DNA from: Paracidovorax konjaci
Lineage (GTDB): Bacteria; Pseudomonadota; Gammaproteobacteria; Burkholderiales; Burkholderiaceae_C
Reading direction: 5' to 3'
DNA: 64,000 bases
NCBI RefSeq assembly: GCF_900112675.1
Contig: NZ_FOMQ01000017.1
Span: 1-64,000 of the forward strand
Part shown: piece by piece, positions 53,114 to 64,000 of the stretch
How the letters are laid out: every line of letters starts with the position of its first letter
How positions within the stretch are numbered: position 1 is the first letter of the stretch
Made by a program: the position numbers and the translations under genes
Notes under the pieces: generated by a model
The model's input: only the letters and a program-made list of their open reading frames with translations
Told to the model about the DNA's origin: nothing
The model's database searches: none

Positions 53114-53587
53114 TCAGCGCGTCTGGCCTCCCGCCGCGTTGCCGGCGGCGGCCGAATTGCCCGAACGATCGGGCTCGGAGGGCGTGGTGATCTCGCGCAG
53201 GGCCGCGCCAGTCTGCCGCTCGTCGCCATCGGTCGCCATGTCGCCGAACGACACCACGCCCACCAGGCGTTTGTCGCGGTCCACCACGGGAAGGCGGCGG
53301 ATCTGTTCGCCGCGCATGGCCTGCAGCGCCATGTCCACCGGATCGTCCTCGTAGCAGTAGATGGGCTCGGGCGACATCACCTCGGTGAGGCGTGCATCGT
53401 GCCGCTCCTGCGCCACACCGCGGATCACGATGTCGCGGTCGGTCACCATGCCCACGAGGCGCTCGCCGTCGCAGACGGGGATCGCGCCCACATTCAATTC
53501 GCGCATGGCCTGGGCAGCCAGCACCATCGAATCGCCGGGTGCCATGGTGCGCACGCCGCGGGTCATCACATCGGAAACGTTCGGCAT
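53114..53587 (-). CDS. CBS-domain protein
   Basis: A 157-residue protein made of two CBS domains (about 7-60 and 70-125), the ligand-sensing module that binds AMP, ATP, SAM or similar. VSDVMTRGVRTMAPGDS and LTEVMSPEPIYCYEDDPVD open the two halves; AIPVCDGERLVGMVTDRDIVIRG is typical. A short Ser/Gly/Asn-rich tail follows. AAGGAG precedes ATG 53587. It is divergent from the Gly-rich protein gene. Confidence 0.92.
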   Translation of the reverse strand: MPNVSDVMTRGVRTMAPGDSMVLAAQAMRELNVGAIPVCDGERLVGMVTDRDIVIRGVAQERHDARLTEVMSPEPIYCYEDDPVDMALQAMRGEQIRRLPVVDRDKRLVGVVSFGDMATDGDERQTGAALREITTPSEPDRSGNSAAAGNAAGGQTR

Positions 53588-53939
53588 CAAAAAGCTCCTT
53601 TCAGCAGGGTGGGAGGCGGTCTGGACCGTGGAAGAGACGCCAAAGGGGGGAGAGAACCAGTGTGGGCCGTGGGCTCCGCCGGCGGTTGTAGGCGCTGCGC
53701 AGCGCACCCGGAGGCATCGGTAACAGGACGCTCCGAATGGTTTCCGGTACGGGCGGATGCTTACGGCTTGCCTTCGCAAATGCATTTGGACACGGCTGTG
53801 CGGGTGGGGTAGGCGAAAGCCGACGCGGCGGAGCACGGCCGGGGCGCAGAGTGAAAGCACCGCGGCCCCAGACGGCCCGGGCAGCGGGTGCGACGCGTCG
53901 TCGAGCCCACCACCTTTGAACGAACTCTGGAGAGATCAA
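53588..53939. other. Divergent promoter region, no gene seen
   Basis: 352 bases between the CBS gene (minus) and the Gly-rich gene (plus). I find no coding frame. A perfect 12-base palindrome CAAATGCATTTG at 53777-53788 stands out as a possible operator. GGAGAG before ATG 53940 is a good ribosome site. Confidence 0.5.
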
Positions 53940-54791
53940 ATGGCTTCACGTGACTACGGGGACTACCAGCGCCGCAACCAGGGGCGCGACCAGGACGACG
54001 ATCGCTCGGGCCGCCACGGCGGCGGGCAGAGCGAAGGCTATGGCCAGTACGGTGGTGGCCGGCAACACCAGGGCAGTTACCCCGAACAGGGAAGCCATGG
54101 CGGTGGCGGATATGGCGGCCAGCAGCAGGCCTGGGATGGCGATGGCGGCCGTGCCCGTTGGGGGCAGCAGGGCGAGGGCTACCCCGAGAGCCACGGGGGT
54201 GTGGGCGGCGGCTATGGCCGCGGCGGGGACTTCTCTGGCGGCTACGGCGGCGGTAGCCGGTATGGCAGTGGCCAGGGTGGCGGCTACGGCGGCTATGGCG
54301 GCCAGCAGTCGCAGGACGACCGCGGCGGCTGGCGGCAGCAGGCACAGGGAGAGTCGTTCGGTGGTGGCGGCCGCCAGAGCGACTATGGGCACGGCGGCGG
54401 TTACGGCAGTGGCGGCTCTGGCAGCGGCTACGGTGGCGGCCAGGGAGGCCGGGGCCAGCAGAGCGGCTGGGGCGGCGGCTACGACCAGCAGGAGGGATAC
54501 GCGCCCCAGGGCCGTCAGCACGGCGGCCACCACGATCCCGACTACCACCAGTGGCGCGAGGAGCAGTTGCGCAATCTCGACAGCGACTACGAAAGCTGGC
54601 GCAGCGAGCGCTACCGCAAGTTCTCGGACGACTTCAACAGCTGGCGCACCCAGCGCGCCGGCCAGTCCGGCAGTTCGGGCAGCTCCGGCAGCGGCACGGG
54701 CGGCACGGGCAGCACGGCAGAGACAGGCCAGAAGTCGGGCGGCGCCGCGGCCTCTGGCACGCGCTCCGGCAAGGAAGGCTCCGGCAGTTGA
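53940..54791 (+). CDS. Gly/Tyr/Gln-rich disordered protein with a conserved C-terminal helix
   Basis: A 283-residue low-complexity protein. Residues 1-200 are rich in Gly, Gln, Tyr, Ser and Arg in GGYGG/GGYGQ-type repeats, like phase-separating RNA-binding tails, with no RNA-binding domain. Residues ~205-245 form a regular charged segment, HQWREEQLRNLDSDYESW and RSERYRKFSDDFNSWR, in two short copies (QWREEQ.../SWRSER.../SWRTQR). This part looks conserved in Burkholderiales (recognition). A Ser/Gly/Thr tail ends it. It lies between a CBS gene and mscS, which suggests a stress context only. Confidence 0.8.
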   Translation: MASRDYGDYQRRNQGRDQDDDRSGRHGGGQSEGYGQYGGGRQHQGSYPEQGSHGGGGYGGQQQAWDGDGGRARWGQQGEGYPESHGGVGGGYGRGGDFSGGYGGGSRYGSGQGGGYGGYGGQQSQDDRGGWRQQAQGESFGGGGRQSDYGHGGGYGSGGSGSGYGGGQGGRGQQSGWGGGYDQQEGYAPQGRQHGGHHDPDYHQWREEQLRNLDSDYESWRSERYRKFSDDFNSWRTQRAGQSGSSGSSGSGTGGTGSTAETGQKSGGAAASGTRSGKEGSGS

Positions 54792-54827
54792 ATTGCGGCG
54801 CGCCCTGCCGCCGGAAGGGGTGGGGCG

Positions 54828-55925
54828 TCAGCCCGGTACGCCGGGCAGGGGCGCCTCCGGCCGGGCAGGGCCTGGGGTGGCCTCGCTCCCGGAGAGCTGC
54901 GCCCGGGTCTGCGGCAGGCAGTCCGGGTATTCGCGCTGGATGAAGGAGACCAGCGCCTCGCGCACGCGGCAGCGCAGATCGAACGCGAGCCCCGAGGAGC
55001 GCGCCGAGACGAGTACGCGGATCTGGATCGTGCGCTCGGTCACGTCGGTGAGCTGCAGCACCTTCACGCGCTGGTCCCATTCGGGGGCCGTGGCCAGCAC
55101 GCGGTCGAGTTCCTCGCGCAACGGCTCCAGCGGCATGCGGTAGTCGGTGTAGAGGAACACGGTGCCCAGGATGGCCGAACTGGTGCGGGTCCAGTTCTGG
55201 AACGGGTTCTCGATGAACCACTGCAGCGGGATGATGAGCCGGCGCTCGTCCCAGATGCGCAGCACCACGTAGGTGCCGGTGATCTCCTCCACGCGGCCCC
55301 ATTCGCCCTCGACGATGAGCACGTCGTCGATCCGGATCGGCTGGGCCAGCGCGATCTGCAGGCCGGCGATGATGTTGCTGAACACCGGCCGGGCCGCGAT
55401 ACCTGCCACGATGCCGACCACGCCCGCGGAAGCCAACAGGCTGGCGCCCACCTGCCGTGCGCCCGGGAAGGTCATGAGCATCAGCGAGAGCGCGGCCATC
55501 AGCACGCCCGTCATGGCCGTGCGCGACAGCACGCGGGCCTGCGTGGCGATGCGGCGCGCCATGAGGTTGTCCTCCACGTCCGCCGGATGGCGAGCGATCA
55601 CGCCGTCCGCCAGGCCGCCGATCGCGGCGATCAGCAGCCAGGCCGCTGCCGCGATGAGCGCCAGGCCACCGGCGTGGCGCACCATGCCGATGTGCGCCTG
55701 ATCGTTGCTTGCCGCCACCCACACCACCTGCAGCGCCACCAGCGGTAGCAGCACCCGCACCACCGGCACGCAGGCCCTCACCACCGTGTGCAGCACGGGC
55801 AGCCCGCGCGTGGCACGCAGGGCGAGGAGCGCGGCGATCCGGTGCACGATCGCCGCGGCGGTCACGGCGACCAGCGCAGCGACCGCTGTGGCGACCCAGG
55901 GAGAGAGGCGTGTAAAAAGATCCAT
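54828..55925 (-). CDS. MscS-family mechanosensitive ion channel
   Basis: A 365-residue inner-membrane channel with four helices. The pore helix is near 165-190 (ASAGVVGIVAGIAARPVFSNIIAGLQIALAQP, Gly/Ala-packed), followed by the beta domain IRIDDVLIVEGEWGRVEEITGTYVVLRIWDERRLIIP and the C-terminal cage. It opens under osmotic down-shock. The start at 55925 is 9 bases from TAACAAACTATGG. It is convergent with the Gly-rich gene. Confidence 0.94.
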   Translation of the reverse strand: MDLFTRLSPWVATAVAALVAVTAAAIVHRIAALLALRATRGLPVLHTVVRACVPVVRVLLPLVALQVVWVAASNDQAHIGMVRHAGGLALIAAAAWLLIAAIGGLADGVIARHPADVEDNLMARRIATQARVLSRTAMTGVLMAALSLMLMTFPGARQVGASLLASAGVVGIVAGIAARPVFSNIIAGLQIALAQPIRIDDVLIVEGEWGRVEEITGTYVVLRIWDERRLIIPLQWFIENPFQNWTRTSSAILGTVFLYTDYRMPLEPLREELDRVLATAPEWDQRVKVLQLTDVTERTIQIRVLVSARSSGLAFDLRCRVREALVSFIQREYPDCLPQTRAQLSGSEATPGPARPEAPLPGVPG

Positions 55926-56132
55926 AGTTTGTTACCTTTTGCCATACTGTGGGGGCCATGCGCTGCCGCGCATGCCTGCCCAGTGTGTTTCTTGCCGTTT
56001 GCGAAGGTTCAAAGCGACTGTGGTTGTCCATGCCTCTTCCATTCCTCCCACTGCCCTGCGGCGGGCCGCGCGCATGGCGCGCGTGCTGCCGCATGCGATG
56101 GCCCGCCGTGCGTGCCTCGGTACGGAGCGCCC

Positions 56133-61016
<4,884 letters not shown>

Positions 61017-61034
61017 GCGGAGGCGAGGGCCGCC

Positions 61035-62222
61035 ATGCCAACCCCCAGAACCTTCCTCCGCAGACCCTCCGACAGAGATGAGGCAGAAGAGACCATGGAC
61101 ACCCTACCGATTTCCGATGACCACGCGTTCCAGGACAAGTCGATCGCCACGGTGCTGGTGGTGGACGACACGCCCGACAACCTGACGCTCATGGCCACGC
61201 TGCTGCGCGACCACTACCTCGTGAAGGTGGCGACCCACGGCGAGAAGGCGCTGCGCATCGCGCAGTCGGAGGCGCCCCCCGACCTGATCCTGCTGGACAT
61301 CATGATGCCGGGGCTCGACGGCTACGAGGTCTGCCGGCAGCTCAAGGCGCATGCGGGCTCGCGCGACATCCCGGTCATCTTCCTCACCGCGCGCTGCACG
61401 CCGGAGGACGAGCGCCGCGGGCTGGCCGCGGGCGCGGTGGACTACATCACCAAGCCCATCAGCCCGCCCATCCTGCTGGCGCGCGTGCACACCCACCTGA
61501 CGCTCAAGGCCACGGCCGATTTCCTGCGCGACAAGAGCGCCTACCTGGAGCGCGAGGTGGCATTGCGCACGCTGGAAGTGCAGGCCATCCAGGACGTGAC
61601 CATCATGGCCATGACCTCGCTCGCGGAGACGCGCGACAACGAGACCGGCAACCACATCCGCCGCACGCAGCTCTACGTGAAGGCCCTGGCCGAGCGCCTC
61701 TCGCGCCACCCGCGCTTCGAGGGCGCGCTCAACGAGCGCATGATCGACCTGCTCTACAAGTCCGCACCCCTGCACGACATCGGCAAGATCGGCATTCCCG
61801 ACAGCATCCTGCTGAAGCCCGGCAAGCTCACGGCGGAGGAGTTCGAGGTCATGAAAACCCACACCACCCTCGGGCGCGACGCCATCGAGGATGCGGAGCG
61901 CCGGCTGGGCATGCGCGTGGCGTTCCTGAGCGTGTCCAAGGAAATCGCCTACAGCCACCAGGAGAAGTGGGACGGCACCGGCTACCCGGTGGGGCTCGCG
62001 GGCGATGCGATCCCGGTGTCGGCGCGGCTCATGGCCGTGGCCGACGTGTACGACGCGCTCATCAGCCGCCGTGTCTACAAGCCCGCTTTCTCGCACGAGC
62101 AGGCATGCACCACCATCGTGAAAGGCCGGGGCTCCCACTTCGATCCCGACATGGTGGATGCCTTCGTGGACCTGGCGGAAGATTTCCGCCGCATCGCGCT
62201 CAAATACCCCGATCCGGAGTGA
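61035..62222 (+). CDS. REC-HD-GYP response regulator
   Basis: A 395-residue RpfG-type protein: a receiver (about 38-150; D88 in LLDIMMPGLDG) linked by a coiled coil to an HD-GYP phosphodiesterase that breaks down cyclic di-GMP. The metal motif HDIGK is at 247-251 and GYP at 316-318. It starts 18 bp after the hybrid kinase with GGAGG upstream; an inner ATG at 61095 would give 375 residues. The pair most likely forms one signalling unit. Confidence 0.94.
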   Translation: MPTPRTFLRRPSDRDEAEETMDTLPISDDHAFQDKSIATVLVVDDTPDNLTLMATLLRDHYLVKVATHGEKALRIAQSEAPPDLILLDIMMPGLDGYEVCRQLKAHAGSRDIPVIFLTARCTPEDERRGLAAGAVDYITKPISPPILLARVHTHLTLKATADFLRDKSAYLEREVALRTLEVQAIQDVTIMAMTSLAETRDNETGNHIRRTQLYVKALAERLSRHPRFEGALNERMIDLLYKSAPLHDIGKIGIPDSILLKPGKLTAEEFEVMKTHTTLGRDAIEDAERRLGMRVAFLSVSKEIAYSHQEKWDGTGYPVGLAGDAIPVSARLMAVADVYDALISRRVYKPAFSHEQACTTIVKGRGSHFDPDMVDAFVDLAEDFRRIALKYPDPE

Positions 62223-62391
62223 TCCGGAGCACCGCCCGGCAGCGCCGCGTGCCTCCGGGCACTGCCCGGTGGCGCACGCTCCTCGGGCCCGTGGCGCCGG
62301 CCACTCGGGCCTGGGGCAGGGCGGGCGTTGCCGCCCACGGGGGGCGAGGCGCCACCGGCCCCATGCCCTGGGGGCAGCGCCTCCGGACAGG

Positions 62392-63345
62392 TCAGAAGGG
62401 CGCGCGCGGAGCGTCTTCGCTGTCGTCCGCTTCCGGGGCGGCGGGCTCCGCGGCTGCAGCGGCATCGTCGGCCGCGGCGGGCACATCGTCGCCATGCGCC
62501 TGCACGGCCTGGCGCACGGACGCCTTGTCGCCCGCGCTGGCGAACTTGCTGTACTTGGTGAGGATCGGCACCAGTTGCCCGTAGATGCGCGGCGTGGCGG
62601 CCAGGCACTCGCGCTGCTCCAGGAAGTCGGCCTCGCCCGTGAAATTGCCCACCAGGCCGCCGGCCTCGGTCACCAGCAGCGAGCCGGCGGCCACGTCCCA
62701 GATCGAAAGGCCGGTCTCGAAGAAGCCTTCGGTGAAGCCGGCCGCGACATAGGCCAGGTCCAGCGCGGCCGCGCCGGGGCGGCGCAGGCCGGCCGTGCGC
62801 TGCATCACGTCGGACATGATGTGCAGGTAGGTCTTGAAGTTGTCGCCCGGGCGGAACGGAAAGCCGGTGGAGAGCAGGCTTTCCTTGAGCTGCGTGCGCT
62901 TGGAGACCCGGATGCGGCGCTCGTTCAGGTAGGCGCCGCGGCCCTTGGTGGCGGTGAACAGGTCGTTGCGCGTCGGGTCGTAGATCACGGCCTGCTCGAC
63001 CTTGCCGCGCACCATGAGCGCGATGCTCACGCAATAGACGGGGAAGCCGTGGATGAAGTTGGTGGTGCCGTCCAGCGGGTCGATGACCCAGATGAATTCG
63101 GAATCCTTGGCGCCGTGCTGGTTGCCGGATTCTTCCGCCAGGATGCCGTGGCCGGGGTAGGCCGTGAGCAGCGTCTCGATGATGGCCTGCTCGCTCGCAT
63201 GGTCCACTTCGGTCACGAAGTCGTTGATCTGCTTCTGGGAGATGCGCACCGATTCCACGTCGAGCGCCGCGCGGTTGATGATGGCGCCGGCGGCGCGTGC
63301 GGCCTTGATGGCCACGTTGAGCATGGGATGCAGATTGGACGACAT
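62392..63345 (-). CDS. suhB: Inositol-1-monophosphatase family protein SuhB
   Basis: A 317-residue Mg-dependent phosphatase. Metal motifs EES near 72, [12 protein letters not shown] near 90 and WDVAAGSLL near 217 are complete. In enterobacteria SuhB also binds the rRNA antitermination complex. The C-terminal ~45 residues are Ala/Asp/Glu-rich and additional. It stands alone; bases 62223-62391 hold only GC-rich inverted repeats. It is convergent with the HD-GYP gene. Confidence 0.95.
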   Translation of the reverse strand: MSSNLHPMLNVAIKAARAAGAIINRAALDVESVRISQKQINDFVTEVDHASEQAIIETLLTAYPGHGILAEESGNQHGAKDSEFIWVIDPLDGTTNFIHGFPVYCVSIALMVRGKVEQAVIYDPTRNDLFTATKGRGAYLNERRIRVSKRTQLKESLLSTGFPFRPGDNFKTYLHIMSDVMQRTAGLRRPGAAALDLAYVAAGFTEGFFETGLSIWDVAAGSLLVTEAGGLVGNFTGEADFLEQRECLAATPRIYGQLVPILTKYSKFASAGDKASVRQAVQAHGDDVPAAADDAAAAAEPAAPEADDSEDAPRAPF

Positions 63346-63482
63346 AAATTGTGAAGAAGGAGCTGCGGCCGGCGGGGCCGGGGAGTGCGCCCGGCGATGC
63401 GGGCGTGGAAACCGGGCATTTTAGCGCCGCTGGCGGATACCGGCTTTCCCGCCAGGGGCGCTCTCGCCGCGGCAGGTCGGGC

Positions 63483-64000
63483 TCAGCTGCCGGTGGAGGC
63501 GTAGCGGCGCACCCCCAGCCGCCAGAAGAGCGACGCGGCCGCCAGGAAGGCGAAGCCCGCCAGCGGCGACACCCAGCCCACCCACGCGGGCGCGCCCAGC
63601 GGATCGGCCTTGCCCAGGATGGGCAGCACGGGGTAGTAGGCCACGCAGGCCAGGGGCACCGCGAACGTCAGCAGGCGGCGGAACCATTGCGCGTACAGCG
63701 CGAGCGGGTATTGCCCGGCCTCCACGCCGCCGTAGGTCAGCACGTTGGCCACCTCCAGGCTCTCCACGGTCCAGAAAGACAGCGCGCCCTGCAGCACCAG
63801 GATGCCGAGGAAGAGCGCCACGCCGCCCGCCACCGCGAACACCGCCAGTGCCGCCGATTCCGCGGTCCAGGCGACGCCGGCCTGGACGGTGCCGAACCAC
63901 AGCACCGCCAGGCCCTGCAGCAGCCGGCCCAGCCGGCTGAAGCGCACGTCGTGGCCTATCAGCTGCAGCCACACCGGGCGGGGGCGCAGCAGCAGTCTGT
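63483..64000 (-). CDS. ABC-2 type permease, cut by the window edge
   Basis: The last 172 residues of an inner-membrane ABC permease of the ABC-2 family (PF06182 type). SLEVANVLTYGGVEAGQYPLALY and the LRRLLTF-like RRLLTFAVPLACVAYYPVLPILG are characteristic, and it ends in RRYASTGS. The frame stays open to base 64000 and its start lies beyond the window; the GTG at 63974 is not the true start. Usually paired with an ATPase and a second permease. Confidence 0.88.
   Translation of the reverse strand, partial: RLLLRPRPVWLQLIGHDVRFSRLGRLLQGLAVLWFGTVQAGVAWTAESAALAVFAVAGGVALFLGILVLQGALSFWTVESLEVANVLTYGGVEAGQYPLALYAQWFRRLLTFAVPLACVAYYPVLPILGKADPLGAPAWVGWVSPLAGFAFLAAASLFWRLGVRRYASTGS

Noticed and set aside
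53946..54548. Minus-strand frame of Ala/Val/Thr sequence resembling a membrane protein
   Set aside because: It is the complement of Gly-rich codons in the plus-strand gene, which has a ribosome site and a conserved C-terminus.
55915..55945. A further copy of the dispersed repeat at the mscS start (ATAGTTTGTTAC)
   Set aside because: Only about 8 bases match and the GGCGGCATG end is absent.

Overview
The window is very GC-rich, densely packed chromosomal DNA from a betaproteobacterium. The gene families, codon use and short intergenic repeats suggest Comamonadaceae, most like Acidovorax/Paracidovorax (inference from pattern recognition, not from a search). I see no rRNA, tRNA, CRISPR array, phage or plasmid backbone. 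About 46 protein genes are supported, most in short operons with 4-bp ATGA or GTGA stop/start overlaps.

Layout. 1-3.1 kb: a TRAP carboxylate-type transporter (dctQ, dctM) with a coupled small membrane protein; no binding protein is in view. 3.1-13.4 kb (minus): an osmotic-stress block with an MscS-like membrane protein, the complete GlgE alpha-glucan pathway (treS-maltokinase fusion, glgE, glgB) and a BCCT betaine-type transporter. 13.6-22.6 kb: the molybdate locus modABC with a ModE-type operator at modA, then a secreted protein and a 3'-degenerate PAAR-RHS gene, then modE. 22.7-27.2 kb: small genes, an orphan ABC ATPase, a LysE exporter and a LytS/LytT-type two-component system. 27.5-37.9 kb: an mdtABC-type RND efflux operon with its outer-membrane channel, then uppP. 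38-43.4 kb: a PAS-GGDEF cyclase, a berberine-bridge-type flavoprotein, an alpha/beta hydrolase and an Anbu proteasome-like peptidase. 43.5-49.7 kb: a TPP-riboswitch operon described below. 49.7-64 kb: mutS, a CBS protein, a Gly-rich disordered protein, MscS, a very large hybrid sensor kinase with an HD-GYP response regulator, suhB and the start of an ABC-2 type permease gene cut by the window edge.

The most notable system lies at 43.5-49.6 kb. A clear thiamine pyrophosphate riboswitch precedes a co-directional run of six genes: LuxE-type acyl-protein synthetase, LuxC-type acyl reductase, an ABC importer (ATPase, permease, Tat-exported binding protein) and a short-chain dehydrogenase. There is no luciferase. 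LuxE plus LuxC convert a carboxylic acid to an aldehyde, and an SDR could take it to an alcohol. Under thiamine control with an importer, the simplest reading is salvage of an oxidised (carboxylate) thiamine fragment back to the alcohol precursor. This is inference, but each component is visible in the sequence.

Other structure: a family of about 50-bp hairpin repeats occurs at five places, twice inside coding sequence (mutS and the RHS gene). A pair of 84-bp repeats is inserted in frame in mdtB. The RHS gene separates modE from modABC.
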